Assembly: GCA_027475525.1 (NCBI GenBank)
Contig: JAMWFC010000085.1
Span: forward strand, 1 to 64,000
DNA: 64,000 nucleotides
Reading direction: 5' to 3'
From: Macrolepiota albuminosa
Taxonomy: Eukaryota > Basidiomycota > Agaricomycetes > Agaricales > Agaricaceae
Shown here: positions 34,285-46,763 of the stretch, piece by piece
Position numbering within the stretch: the first letter of the stretch is position 1
Layout: each line of letters starts with the position of its first letter
Translations under genes and position numbers: made by a program
The notes under the pieces: generated by a model
Seen by the model: only the letters and a program-made list of their open reading frames with translations
Databases searched by the model: none
What the model was told of the DNA's origin: nothing

Positions 34285-34521
34285 CTAGAGCAAGAATAAA
34301 TGTGACGAAATCAATAACAAAAAAGACTTACTACGCATTAAAATGTCCCAAGAAGGAGTCGAACCTTCTGGGGACCTGTGCAGAAATAAAAGGCACTCGA
34401 GGTCGATCCCAGCCTCTCTGAAGGCTTTAATGACGAATTCCCACGCAGGGTGAGTTTCACCAGTCGCGAGCACGAAGTCCTCTGCCCTTTCCTGTTGGAG
34501 CGCCATCCACAGTCCCTCCAC
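34285..34521 (-). pseudogene. GDP-mannose 4,6-dehydratase fragment
   Basis: The minus strand reads SVEGLWMALQQERAEDFVLA then TGETHPAWEFVIKAFREAGI. This is the conserved DYVxAMWxMLQQ...DFVxATGETHxVREFV stretch of GDP-mannose 4,6-dehydratase, the first enzyme of GDP-fucose synthesis. Only about 45 residues match. Val replaces the usual Tyr of DYV, and the Rossmann half is absent. Confidence 0.6.
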
Positions 34522-34619
34522 AGAGTCCTTTGCTGATTGAGAAGATCAGAATCAGATTCCGGATACGCATAATGAGAGTATGAGATGTGGCAGGGGGTCG
34601 AATTGGGGGGGGGGTGTTT

Positions 34620-35145
34620 GATCCAGGGCTGGGCTGAGATTACTTCAGTTGAGGTTGAGCTGGGGACATGGGTGCAGAAGGAGGGTTTGGGTTGGCGGAG
34701 GGTGAAGATGAGGACGGCCTCTTCATGCTGAGAGCGGGACTCGAGGAGCGCATGGAAGCGGATGCAGGCGCGAATTTGATGGAGTCGGCAATGATCAGCG
34801 GAGGCGCTTTGCCTTCGATGGTGGGTGCGGGGGTGATCGAGGAAGAGCGTGAAGTTGAGAGCGTAGCAGCTTTGTCTGCTGGTTTCTCATTATTCTTCTC
34901 CCATTCGACGGACTTGTCCGCAGCAAATCATCGAATCCCCAAACATTGAGCTGAACGAATGTTGGCCACGACACCATGATTTCAAGCTGCCAAAGACTAC
35001 CCGAGTTCTGCGCCGTCAGAGATGAGACTCCCTGATCAAAACCCCAGTCGTTAAATGGTCCTTGAGCTAAGAACTGCGGGACTTTCCGTGTAAGTCCAGA
35101 ATACCCGGCATCAGCGTGAACGGCATGGGCTACTGACATTGTCGC
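34620..35145 (-). pseudogene. Alpha-1,3-glucan synthase fragment
   Basis: The minus strand reads GYSGLTRKVPQFLAQGPFND, WGFDQGVSSLTAQNSGSLWQ and LEIMVSWPTFVQLNVWGFDD. This resembles a region of fungal alpha-glucan synthase (Ags), a large plasma-membrane cell-wall enzyme. After LNVWGFDD the match ends and a Ser/Pro-rich segment follows in the next frame. It is a small fragment of a protein normally over 2,000 residues long. Confidence 0.55.
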
Positions 35146-35299
35146 TTAGTTCCAACCTACGCGGCAGCACCGTGCCGCTGACGCATCGGAGAGAAGAGGG
35201 CAAGCGCTGGCTAATTGTCCCACGAATACGAGTGCGGGCAAAATCAGGGGAGGTGGAATGGTCATCGTAGCCGGCGCAGAACCTGGAGATTGGTTGCGC

Positions 35300-36080
35300 C
35301 GTAAGATCAAATAAATTGATTTCGGTTAATGATTTTGTGCATGGCTTTCACTCGTTTGCGCGGTGCCCATGCCCATACTGAATTTATCACCTGAGTATTG
35401 GGTTTGCAACGCTGCCGAAAAATGACTGGAACTGAGCGCTCACAGGCAGCGACAGCTCTTGGTGCATAGGGGAGAAAGCCAGAGTGAAGGCACAACTCAG
35501 GGAAAAGAGGCGAATGCAAGCGCAAGAGGAGAGAGCGGCAGGTGGGAAGCAAGGGTGCGAGAGTGAGAAAAAAAATTTACGGCGCCACCAAGAACAGGCC
35601 AGGCTGCAAAATTGAATAGCTCGGCAGCATCAAAAGTGGGCCTTTGACTCTAGCTAGGGCAAGAAAGCATTGTTGCAACGTCAAAAGTCTAGTTTACAAG
35701 TAAATATTTTAGTTGCACCAAATGAAGTGATAAAAAATCACTTGCCTAGTTAAAAAGATCCCATTGCTAACTTGGAGTTCAGCAAATGCCTGGATAGCTC
35801 AATGAAAAGAGCTGGGCAAGGAGCAGAGCTTAAAGGAAAAGGCCAACCGATGAACCACCTGCAAGCCAAAAGGTTCAGCTAGGCCAGAACGTGGCTTGCA
35901 AGGTGGCAGTGGAGGAAACAGTGAGAGCATGAATAAAGTTGATTGCAAGAAAATTTTCCTCACCTTTGACGTGGCTCGGCCAGCTTCTTTAGGGCTAGCT
36001 TTTAATTTTAAAGTAGCAGTGCAGGGGCGAGCTAGATAAGCCTTTAAAATCATGCAAGTTAGCAAGCAGTGGCGTAAATC
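35300..36080. other. No recognised gene; change from GC-richer to AT-rich DNA
   Basis: Short ORFs only (35307-35552, 35799-36086 minus). A short inverted pair 'agtgatttttta' / 'taaaaaatcact' lies near 35726-35740. Confidence 0.3.
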
Positions 36081-36081
36081 C

Positions 36082-36102
36082 GGCACTCACATTGTGAGTG
36101 CC
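36082..36102. repeat. 21-bp palindrome, left copy
   Basis: GGCACTCAC, central ATT, GTGAGTGCC. It is the exact reverse complement of the copy at 46764-46784 and a close relative of the palindromes at 23689 and 25288. It lies about 120 bp downstream of the helicase stop codon. Confidence 0.95.
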
Positions 36103-36219
36103 AGCCTTGAGATGCCATCAAAGATTGGTTTTTTTACTCACCCAACCATTGATGCAAAGAATTATTTGAAAATAAAATAAAATCACTGCTAATTGATATA
36201 TTTACTTACATCACTACAC

Positions 36220-39200
36220 TTAATAGCGAGAACTACTGCTAGCACCAACATTCATTGGTGACAAATCTTTAACCTGCTTGTATGTTCGGTAGTAAGCAAT
36301 GAGAAATTGGGCATGTCGGGGAATTTCTGTGTGATCTTTGGGTTCAACATTGATCCATTTAGTGAAAGATGCTGGCGACTTCCAATTATTCTCGCATCCT
36401 TCTATTCCTATAGTCTGTGCAATGGGCCCAAAGAAATTAGCCCTTTCAGACATTGGTTTCTGCGTCAAAATGTGGGCAATAGTAGTGGGCAGAATTTTAG
36501 GAATGATAGAATGATGGGGGCACTTTGCTGGATCGGCTCGCTGACCTTTGGTATGAGGAAAATGACCAAAGTTTTCTCGGAATGGAATCCAGCAAATGTA
36601 GCAAATTGGCCAGACTGCAAAGTTGTTAAACTTCATTTGATATAGTCTTTCTGTCCAGAGTGAAAAAAATCCGTCCACTGGATGGTTGTGAGGTTCCTGC
36701 CGAGGTGCTATTATTCCATGAACCCAGCAATAAGCACAGCCGACAGCAGCAATTTGATCAATAATTTGCTTCAGCAAAGCTAGCTCCTTTTCTGCTTCTG
36801 AAATGGCTGCCTTTAAGAGCAAGCTACTAGTTTCCACTCCAGAAGCTCGAGGCATTGACAATAAGCTCTGATTGCCAGGAATTGTAGGATTACGCATTCC
36901 ACCTTGAAAAGACAACGCAGCTTGCTCAGCTGTGCGCTTCCGAGAGCGCTCTGATACTGCATGTGGTTCTTGAAAAGTTGGAGAACCCATAGTAACAAGA
37001 TTTGTAGTTGCCTATTATAAAAAGTATTTAGTAGGAAAAAAAAAAAGGAAAACTATATTGGCATACCTTTTGCTTTGATGCTTTACAATTATCACAGAGT
37101 GGAGCATTGCTGAGAGATGGGCAAGAGTGTGCAAATCCATCAACATGGTAGAGTTCAATTATTCGACAATTAGGAGTCTTTAAAAACTGAATCATTTCAG
37201 CAATACCAGTGTGATCACCTGGAAGTGCATCTTTGTCTTGAAATGGGAGCTTTGAATAAAAGAGCATAGAATGACATATAGATCCATCGCGTCCACCTCG
37301 ACCAACTTCTTGTACAAAGTGCATCATGCTATGCACTTCATAGTGAATGATATGCTGAACAGATGGATAATCAATTCCTTGCCCAAAACCCATTGTAGCT
37401 ACCATCCAGCGCTTGGAAGGATCTGTGGTAAGAGGTGTGCGCCATTGTTGCTGCTGATGTTTTTTAATTTCTCTGTTGGTTGCTTCATCCGAGTGCATAG
37501 AACTATAGTAGGATGGAAAACCAAGGGCTTGAGCAACTCGCTGGACTTGCTGGATAGTTCGGCAATAAATAAGGCCTCGCTCATGAGGTGCAAGCTCGAT
37601 AGATTGTGCATATTTTTGGAGCTCAGCTTCCAAGAGATCAGGATCAGAAATATGGCAAACAGTGTATTCAATATTTCGCCGAGGATTTGGAGAGCGAATT
37701 TCATGAACAAGAGACCGAGGAATCTCCATCCAATCACAGAGCATATCAATTGAGCGAGGAAATATTGTTGCAGACAAGAATGTTATTGGTTTTTGCAAAG
37801 CAGTCAGGACTTTGAGAAGGTGGAATGTTTTTCGAAATGCAGAAGTATAAATATGGTGTGCTTCATCCATGAATATTCTGTTGAGTCGGTAGTTGGCAGC
37901 ATTAGCCCATTCTCGGAATTTGTTTTCAGTAGCAAGATGATATGGAACAAAAACAATTTGGTCCACAAGAGCATCCGAGTGAGGATAGACACTTCCTCGA
38001 ATTGGTGTTTGGTCTAGCCGATGCTTCATATCCTCAACTAAAGATGCCAGAGGAACAATAACCAAGAACAGACTTTTAGGATGCAGAATAGGAGCAGAAA
38101 AAAATGATAATGCTTTGCCACTTCCAGTAGGCAAAACAGCTAGAACATGTTTATTGGTAAGGCATGACTGGATTAATTCAGCCTGCTCAGGGCAAGTCCA
38201 AGAGTAGTTGGCAGGATTATCTTGATGTGGCATAAGTAATTGAACTTTGGATAATAGCTGTGGATGCACGTGAATAAGATGCTGAGGAGGCTGAGGTCTA
38301 GGAGGAGGTGTAATGCCAAAAGCCATGACAACTTGCTGGGCAATATATGGTCCCATTGTTTGCAAGTACTGATCAATTCTAGAGACTGTTTTGTTCATTG
38401 CTTCTTCAAAGTTTTGTTGAAGTTGAACTTTAATATCATCTAGCATTGATCAATTCTAGAGACTGTTTTGTTCATTGCTTCTTCAAAGTTTTGTTGAAGT
38501 TGAACTTTAATATCATCTAGCATTGGCCGAATGCATGCATCAAGCTGAGAAAAATAATCTTCCCGAGATTCATCATCTTTGTTCTAACAAATAAATAATG
38601 AGAACTTTTTAAATTAGTAAAAAAATGAATATACATACCATAGTTGCACCTTTGATTTCTTTCATCAAAGAAGGATGAAGTTGAGAAAGACATGCGTGCC
38701 AGCGGAAACAAACTCGCTGGTCAGATGCAATAGAAGTATGAGAAAACCCAGAAAGAGCATCATTGATTTGCAGAGCATAGTGCTGCTCTCCTGTTTCAAC
38801 AGAGTGGCTGAATAGTTGATGAATCATTTTAAGATCCTCGTCATCTTCATCAGGAAGATGAAAATCAATGTGCCCAATATTGAGCATAATGCTACACATT
38901 ACTTGTCTCCAATCCCTTAGGCCCATTGGTCGATCAAGAATATGCTGAGTAAAAGAAGACAAAGCTTTTGAAAAGTCATTGCTCTTCATAACTTGCCCAC
39001 TTTGAACAAAGACATGAGTGAGATAGTTTTCAGCATTTTCTTTTGCCATCAAGCACATGGCAGCTAAATGTGCTGCAGCTGGATACACAGAAGAAAGAAC
39101 AAGAAGCAAGAGCCTAGAAACTCGGAAACTAGGGCAATGAGCCACCTGTCGAGTAATGCCATGAATATTTCTGCTCTTGGTATAAGTTGAAACGAATGTG

Positions 39201-42200
39201 AGGGTATTGTTGATCATGAACATATTCCGAGCACTGTCTTTGTTATTGGCATATTTGAGATCATCGCATTCAGTGCCACGAGCACCACCACCCCAGGTTG
39301 TAGAAGCAAGGCAAAATAAAAGCCCAACAATCTCATCTAGTAAACCAAACCATTCCCAGAGTTCTTTATAAAAGAAAATCAGTGAAAAATATTGTCAAAA
39401 TAAATTAAATATCTTGCCTGCTCTAGGGTTGATAGATCCTTGAATTTGTTGAAACAATCTTGAATCTTTAGAGAGATGATGCAAGAGTCGGTATTCAAAT
39501 TGTTTTAAGTTGTTTTCTTGCATAGAAAAAATAGAAAAATGAATGTCCTCCTTTTGAGGATCATCTCGGAACCAAGATTCGGCAGAGTTAGCACTAGGAT
39601 CTATGCGAGAGTCGATATATTTAAGAATGTCATGAAAATCAGCACCCCTAAAAAGCCTTTGAATCATCGATTCAACTTGAAGAATAGTATCATCAAGACC
39701 AGCATATAGCTTCTTCATAACAATTGGAAATCCGTCAATACTGAGAGCTGTCTTGGTTGAATTCCAATTGAATCGAGCAATCCCAGGTTGTGCTTTGGCA
39801 ATAACAGTAAGGTGAAGCATACTTTGTCGCAGGGAATTGAAAAGATGCTGCTGCCCCTCATGAATCCAAGGTTGGACATGCTTTTCATATGCTCTAATTT
39901 GAATTGAATACAAAATAAATAATGCATATAATAAGTAGAAATACTTACACTTGACGAGTAACTCCTGTTTGCTCAGCAATGCAAATTATTTGCCAGCAAG
40001 CAGTTGCTCGGAAGCACCATTGAGCTCGAGAAATATTATGAGGAAATTGTGGAGGAGAAGCCAAGGTTCCATAGTCATCTTTTAAGTGGTATGTGATTAA
40101 AAAGCGAGTAAAGGGATCCTGTGTATCATTTCGAAGAAAGTCATCACTTGGGCAGCTCAACAATGCCCAAATACATTGATGAATATCTTTAAGAAGAGAA
40201 TCACTGCTGGCTGTAGAATCTTGAAGAGATTGCTCAAGAAACATGTAAAGAGCAAGCACATCAGGATGAAGAGGCACAGGAAACCTAGACATAGGCTTCT
40301 GGATATGGCGCAAAATGAAGACAATGAAATAAGCAATAAAATCAGAATACTCAGAAAGAGTACTGATTTCCTGAGGCATCATGAATGGCTTGTGTTTAAT
40401 TGCAATTCTATAAAAAAATTTAATCAATGATAAATCATAAACTGGAAAATCAAATAGACAAACTTGGGCTCTGGAGATCTGATGAGGCGGCGGGTCAAGA
40501 TATCTAATTCACCAAGATGCTCTGCAATATTGGCATAATATTGCTTTACAAGTTGGTGGAGATAATAAAAGTGTGGTTCAGAGTCTTTGAGTGGTGGCCT
40601 AGCAGTTTGTCGCAATTCCCCAAGATCAACATCTTTAAGAAGAATGTGCCAGCCCAATTGGTCAAGAACAATTGACCGAGCATGAGTGTTTTTAGTTGGA
40701 ATATAAGTGGTAGTCAAAACTCCCAAACCAATGGACTTGGTATACTCAAGAATACCAGTAAGTGCATCAACATCAGTTGCAGGTAAATAGGCAATCTCCC
40801 GAATCTGTCTCTCCTGCAAAATTTTGCTTAAAGCCTGGCAAGGAACCTCGGAATATTTCCTGTCTTTTCCTGCATAACTAGGATGAAAAACTTTGCAGTG
40901 TCTATAAAAGACAGCTCGGCTAGAGTGTAGGAGATGCTGAATAGGACAAGATGGAATTTGGCATTTAATGCCAGTGCTGATATCAATACCCTCAAATGGA
41001 GGAATAGGAGCTGATTTAAAGACAACAGGTTTATGTCCACCAAGTAAAACTAGCAATTCCTCTAGCTTTTCTTGACTAGGAATCTGGCGTTCCTTTGACA
41101 GGTTGAGACGGTCTCGTGTGGTATGATCATAAGCATGACGATAAACTCGCTCGAATGGAATCAGAGATTGGCAGACAAGGCAGACAATGCGATTAAAATT
41201 GGGGTCAACAATGAGCTGGTAACCAGCAAGTTGCTGGCGAGTCTTCTGGACAATATCATCTGGTGTGGGCAAAATAGGTTGCTCTGGTAAAAGGGTAGAC
41301 TCGTCATAACCTAGTTGATTTCCAGAGTCATCTACCAGATTATATGCATCATCGTCACTGCCAGAATCTAGTTGTTCTGCAGCAGCACCACTAGTTATAG
41401 GCTCTGCTCGCTGCATGACTGGTAAAAGAGATGCAGAAACTGGAACAAGAGATGGAGATTGAGAAATAACAGATTTGCTGCGTTTGGAAGGGGATATAGA
41501 AGGAGAACCATAATGTCCAGAGACTGGAACCAGAGAGGAAGATTGAGAAATAGTAGGATTGGCATGTTTAGAAGGAGATACAAGAATATTTGGGCGTGCA
41601 AGAGGTAAAGCACTATCACCACCCAAATCAGATGCTGCATAAGTGCTCGACGGTCCAGCAGTAGAAGCTAAAGCATGAGCCTGCAGGGTAACTTTGTTAC
41701 TCTGCTTAGAAGTAGCTGGCTTTGTATCTGGAAAAGCAGAATCATCATCAGCTTGAGGGTGGGGATTCATCCGAAGCATTTGCTTAATATTGAGATAAGA
41801 AAGCCTAGCATGCTTCTCAGCACCACAGGGACATGGTAAATAAGCAGCTGGATGAGCTCGGTGGACTGTGACAGGCTTGTCTAATTCAAGAAAAAAATAA
41901 GAAGATATCAAGCTAAAATAAAGACATTATAACAAACCGTTAAATATAAAGGTATGAGTTAAATTGTGATACTTGGCATTGTGTTGCTTCTTTTCATCTC
42001 GACTGCTAGGATAGGTTGGCCTTTGGCATGCTTCAATTGGACACGTTATACTAAAGACTGAGTATGACCAAGAGATCCGTAAACAATACTCGGAATTCCT
42101 ACAGCTTTGGCATAGTAACCTGGTAAATATGAATACTTGAAAGAATTGTAAAAAAAAGTAAGTACTTTGCTTGTGAAAATTCTGAGTATTTATTGTTGAA

Positions 42201-42235
42201 AAACAAAAGCAGAGTCGGAGAGAGTGGTGGAACAA
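36220..42235 (-). CDS. OrsD-like zinc-finger plus RecQ-type helicase
   Basis: A large multi-exon minus-strand gene. The N-terminal part has C2H2-like motifs (CPIEACQRP..H, CLVCQSLIPFERVYRHAYDH, CQIPSCPIQHLLHSSRAVFY), as in OrsD/DUF3505 proteins. The middle (39223-40427) reads TWGGGARGTECDDLKYANNK then ARNMFMINNTLTFVSTYTKS, typical of fungal RecQ-like accessory helicases. The helicase core (37028-38446) has LPTGSGKALSF (Walker A), RIFMDEAHHIYT (DEAH), FLSATIFP (motif III) and QEVGRGGRDGS (motif VI), then CDNCKASKQK and a Cys/His tail (36220-36990). Relatives include telomere-linked helicases. Ala replaces the usual Thr/Ser after the Walker Lys. A 77-bp duplication (38370-38523) breaks the frame just before the helicase core; otherwise the exons join well. 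Confidence 0.75.
38370..38523. repeat. 77-bp tandem duplication (frame-breaking)
   Basis: Copy 1 is 38370-38446 and copy 2 is 38447-38523, identical, with a 2-bp chance extension. On the minus strand the frame ends at SRIDQC-stop in the first-read copy and restarts at MLDDIKVQLQQNFEEAMNKT in the second. With one copy removed the exon reads through. Confidence 0.95.
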
Positions 42236-42299
42236 AAGTAAGAGTGGTATCGGTAACTTGGTCTTATATGAAGCCAGAGGAATCCATATGCAGCAATAT

Positions 42300-43150
42300 A
42301 AAAGCTTAATACTAAATAAGATTTACAAAAGTGCGACAATTCTCCTGAGCTCTTTTAGTTTAATTGCAATGCAGTGACAATGAGCATGAACAATAAAGCT
42401 AATAATTATTAAATTTGAGGTACTGTACTGCATAGAGCTCAATAGTCGACTCTCTCAGATTCCAGTGAGAAAATGTCGGTGAATTACAAGCAAGCCCTCG
42501 GACCGAGTGAGGCTTTGGAAGAACATCAAAGATATGTTATATAGAGTTAAACATATCAAGAGTTAAAGTCATGAACCACTGGAATAATACGGACCGAATC
42601 CGAATGAGTCCTCTCTACTACTCAGATCTCTACTCCGAGTATGTCCAATAGTCTACTCAAACTAAGATCTGCACATGGATTCCGTCGTTGGATGACCCCA
42701 CTATATGGCAAGACATTACCGAGATAGTGGCTTTGCCGAGGTATTGGCGCTACCGAGGTATTGGCGTACCGCAGTCTATGGAACCTCTCCAATGTTGAAG
42801 AACTTGTCATAGTCTCGTGCCACAATCTGGTAATTTTTGCCGTTCGGATTCCCCTCCTTTGCTACATCATTCCCGTCCACCGCGGCAGCCATGTAAGCGA
42901 ATAACAGTCTCTGTATCACAAGTCTCAGTACAATTTAGTAAGTATAACAGCTTCTTATCTGCATCTCTTCGCAAAATCAATCAAATTGCTACAGTTGCTG
43001 TCGCACGTGCTCTCGGCGCACGCTGCAGCATGTGCACTGCCGCTGTTGAATGCATTATTTCTGCGGAGGCACCGACAAGGCGTTGGCGTGTTATGCGGCC
43101 GTTTATGTCTCGCAATCGGATCAATCCTCGTAGACTCTGCCTGACATATC
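42300..43150. other. No confident gene
   Basis: Includes a 38-codon minus-strand ORF with its own ATG (42892 to 42776; MAAAVDGNDVAKEGNPNGKN) that could be a first exon. Direct repeats of 'taccgaggtattggcg' lie at about 42734-42765. No family is recognised. Confidence 0.3.
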
Positions 43151-43640
43151 TAGACACAATATGATTCCTTTGATATCAAAATTCTCAAGATACTATGCAC
43201 GTTACAACAATGTTGCCTCTCATTCGTGTCTAAACTCCAATTAACTCCAATTTCAGCAGCAAAACGCGAAAATGAAAAGGGAAGAGCATACGAGAGCAGA
43301 TATATCAGTTCAAATGGATTATCCTGGTGAATTTCACGGGGCAAAAAAGACAACACTTTGTCTTCAAAGAGTCAAATAGAGATGAATAGGTGGCAAAGTG
43401 GCAGACGACACACACCTAGTAACAGGATCTTGCACTCCGGCTTATAATTCTTCGCATCCTCCTCGATCTCTCTGTCAATCGTAGCCGACCTCATCTTCTG
43501 CTCTCTGTCAGTCGTCAAAATGATCCACCCATGCCACTTGTAATTGCTGAACCGATGCAAGTAGGAAGGCAGCCCAGTGTGTAACAGCACTGATGTACAA
43601 TTGTCCACCAATGAGTCCCAAGCGTCGACGCACATGCTTA
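43150..43640 (-). pseudogene. G-protein alpha subunit fragment
   Basis: The minus strand reads DREQKMRSATIDREIEEDAK then NYKPECKILLLG (43410-43505). This is the conserved N-terminal helix and start of the GTPase domain of fungal G-alpha, up to the P-loop, where GSGESGKST is lost and an out-of-frame VCRL follows. The piece REIHQDNPFELIYLLSYALP at 43280-43340 may be derived from the following exon. The rest of the GTPase is absent. Confidence 0.6.
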
Positions 43641-43649
43641 CCTATACCT

Positions 43650-44580
43650 ATACCCACCTTCCTTCTCCGTTGCTCTGCTGACACCCACAGGAACAGCCAC
43701 ACACCCTGTAGTTGACGTGTCGCTCGCTCATCGGAACCTCTGACGGGTAAGCCACCAGCGTACACCAAACAGATCAAGACACAACGCAAAGAACCCGACA
43801 AGCACAGTGAGAGATGTCTGCAAGGCTACGAAGAGTTGGTTGTTGTGGTGATGGTGTCCTGATTTGTTTGGTGGCTCATAGGCCATCACTGTTTAGTCCG
43901 TAGGCGCCTGACTACTACAGACATTGTTGGAGGTAGGCTAACACTGGCTATGTAGACTACGCATGCGGGGCACCAGACAGACATGGGCCACACGGTAAGT
44001 GTAATCTCTGTCTAATGTTTAGGATACTGATGCTGGCTATGTAGACTACGCCCTATCCATCACTCTCACCTTCCGAATGCCGCGACGCCCCAATCCTCGC
44101 AGACCTCGCACCAGTCCCCACACCCCCGAGCCCACCACTGTCATCTGCCATACCCAAACCCATGATCCTGCATGTATGGCTCCCACCGCACACTACGCAT
44201 CGTCTCCTCGTCCAGGGTGACGCCTCCTCCGTTGTTCATGTGTCCAGACCCAAAGTTCGGACTCTGAAGTAGACGAGAATTGTTTGGATAATGTCGACAG
44301 GCACGCTACGGAATCGAAGGATTAATTACGCCTGTACAAAAGCTGGTGGTGTTGTCATTTGAGGGTGGCGTAGTGAGGTCGAGATGGTGCGATCGTGAAG
44401 GGTTATTATAGCGGGTCATGCATGTTGCGTAGTCTACCTCAAAATCAGCAAGGTCGATAAATCACAAAGACGACGTACATGGTGCCCATCGTTTGCAGGA
44501 CCTATGCCGAGGTTGTCAAAATTAGCGGCACCCCACTATCGGGCACAGCGCTCGGAAACGCTGCACCGGTACTGCTGCTC
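43650..44580. other. No recognised gene
   Basis: The minus-strand ORF 43508-43801 partly overlaps the G-alpha fragment. The rest has only short ORFs. A short duplicated string 'ctggctatgtagactacgc' occurs at 43945 and 44033. Confidence 0.3.
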
Positions 44581-44590
44581 CCAATCTGGA

Positions 44591-45534
44591 CTAGACGTGG
44601 TTCCCCATTGATCCAAACAGTGATCGCGCACAAGGCAATGTGCCTTGACTGTCCAGAGCTGCGTAATGGATTGTGGACGAGTTATTGACAAAGCTGAGAT
44701 GTCGACCAATTCCGAGCTGGGCATGTACATTCAAAGCATAACAAGATGTATTTGTATTTGGAGTATATAAGTAGTGCGATGTCACGGAACGACCATTGGT
44801 TGTTTTCGCGGTCGCGGGCGTCTCCTCAAACTTCTGCTGCGAAAACGCAACAATCACCTGAAAATCAGACACTCTGCGCCTCACCTCCCTTTCGAGATCC
44901 CTCCTCCTTCTACACCACTGCCCCTCAACTTCCAAGAACGCCTTGATCACTTCCTCGTACTTAGCCGGACACTTCGCTAGCGCAAGGGTGGTACAATGCT
45001 GTACTAGTCCACTGGCCGATTGAAGGCCTCGGGTAAAGTGTGCTTTCGTGTTCACGGGCGGGAGGGTATTCTCCATGATAATGGATATTGGTGGAGGTAT
45101 GGGTTGGTACCCTCCAATTCCTTCACCTTTGCCACATCCAAGCTTCTGATGGACAATCCTTCCCTCTGACTCGCGCTCCACCACCCTGGCTGTGGTCTCG
45201 TCAGGTTCGACTTCTGTTTGATCGCTGCCGCACGTCGAGGGTTCCGAGAGTGTCCGGCCGTGGAAGAAGAATCTGTAGAGGATGAGATGACTCTGGAGCT
45301 AAAGAATTTGCGCATTTTGGCTGCAGAGTCAAGGTGGGCGAAGGAGACAGCAAGAAGGTTGATCAGCGTGTTCGGCGGTGGGAGGGGTGCGCGAGACCCG
45401 GTTGATGTTGAGGATGCGGTGGAAGAATACCTGATAAAAGATAAGTATTCCAGGATGAATAAGGACAGTGAAAAGGAAAAGACGTACTTGAGCGATAATT
45501 CAGCCAGCGCCTGTTCGAGCTCGTCCTCTCCCAT
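44591..45534 (-). pseudogene. TCF25/Rqc1-like protein, 5' part
   Basis: Rqc1 (TCF25/Nulp1) is a component of ribosome-associated quality control. The minus strand reads MGEDELEQALAELSLKY, intron (about 45435-45485), LPPPNTLINLLAVSFAHLDS, AAKMRKFFSSRVI and KQKSNLTRPQPGWWSASQRE then GLSIRSLD. The order agrees with the N-terminal region of the family. Below about 45180 a second block, YQPIPPPISIIMENTLPPVN then KCPAKYEEVIKAFLEVEGQW, is in a changed frame and is less certain. The C-terminal repeats are absent. Confidence 0.65.
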
Positions 45535-45574
45535 CTTTTTCTCCTTTGCTTTTGCGCGTTTTCCAGCCTTTTTC

Positions 45575-46380
45575 TCATTCTTCGGCAGGAGCTTGGATAT
45601 AGAGACCTGTCAATGGGTCGACGTCATTGCCTGGGCTAGACGAGGCGCTCCAAACGACAGTCGGGCTCCGTGAGGACATCAAGACGCCTTTTGCGAGGGA
45701 CAGTTGTGACACGATGATGGCGTTAGCGCGTGGGTGTGTGGTGCTGACAGCGACCCTGGATGACGCAGGCGCACCGTTAAGTACGGGCAGCGTATGAGCG
45801 TGGGTTAAAGAGTAACCAGGTTCAGGCGACAGGGCAGACTGCGGACGTGCTGTTACCTGGTGGGAAGGACACTGAGCTCCGGGGTATGTGAGTACCTGTT
45901 GTGTACAAGGAGATTGAGGTGTGGGAGGTGGCTTAGTCGGTTGATTCGTGTTGACAAGGTTGGGCCGGCAGCGGTAGATGCCGATGAAGACGAGGAATAA
46001 TACCGTGTGGTTAAGGGAGACGTTCTGGGTGCGATCCGGGTAAATGCCAACTTTGGCCCAGGGCAAGCCTAAACCCTGACTTTGTATAGGTGCCACACAC
46101 TACAAAGTCCCGTTAATGCAGGAGTGTGAAAAACATGTCTGTAGGCGCTAGTATCGCTAGTATACAACACCGTTGACGTAATACAATTACTCCTTGAGCC
46201 AGTGCTGCCAACAGCACGATGGACCAGACTCCTGTTTCTCTCTTTGACACGTACAAGCTTGACTTTCAACATGTCCTCGACAGGATCAAGGACAAACTCG
46301 AAGCCAGCGGGAGCTGAGGTACGTAGCGTGGCCGTGCATGGGTCACCATTGTTAATCCCAAGTGTTCCGCAACAGAGCAA
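45575..46380 (-). pseudogene. Unrecognised decayed coding sequence
   Basis: Minus-strand ORFs look coding but are not recognised. One (46050-45853) starts like a mitochondrial presequence (MAFTRIAPRTSPLTTRYYSS). Another (46380-46270) reads SAPAGFEFVLDPVEDMLKVK then LVRVKERNRSLVHRA. They may be exons of two different genes. Confidence 0.25.
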
Positions 46381-46511
46381 AGACGTGCCGCGCTGCGTAA
46401 AGTTGAAATAGAACTAGACGATACAGATGACATTGTAAGCCACGTTCAAAGTTGATTTAGAAAAGAGAATGGTTTGGCCCACGACTCGATACTGCGCTCG
46501 AGGTCGAGATT

Positions 46512-46600
46512 AGTGCCAGAGAGCTTGTGGCTGTGCTTGATCACTTTTGACGAGGGCTCTTTGAGAGCCCTCGTCAAAAGTGATCAAGTTCCCCACGCTA
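46512..46600. repeat. Long-hairpin repeat, copy D
   Basis: The left palindrome is cut to 'agtgcc'; the spacer 'gagcttgtggctgtg' is kept. The perfect 25-bp stem is at 46536-46560 and 46564-46588 with a 3-nt loop, then 'ttccccacgctaatt' and AT-rich DNA. Same orientation as copies A-C. Confidence 0.95.
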
Positions 46601-46763
46601 ATTAATTTGTTTAAAAAATAAATATATATTTCAATGTGAGGTTAATTCTATCAAAATTAAGTAACAAAAGTGTCAGTGCACCAGCAAGTCATGTGCTTTA
46701 ATGCTGACAAATAAATATAGATAATTTATTATGTATAATTTTTTACAATCTGTGATATCATGG

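Noticed and set aside
36220..42235. Helicase gene as a Helitron helicase
   Set aside because: Motifs and the C-terminal region fit RecQ, not the Pif1-type helicase of Helitrons, and no HUH Rep motif was seen.
22609..46600. Hairpin repeats as Helitron 3' ends
   Set aside because: Some copies have a hairpin followed by CTAA, but stems of 21-25 bp are too long, two copies end CTCA or CTAC, and no Rep/helicase Helitron ORF is present.
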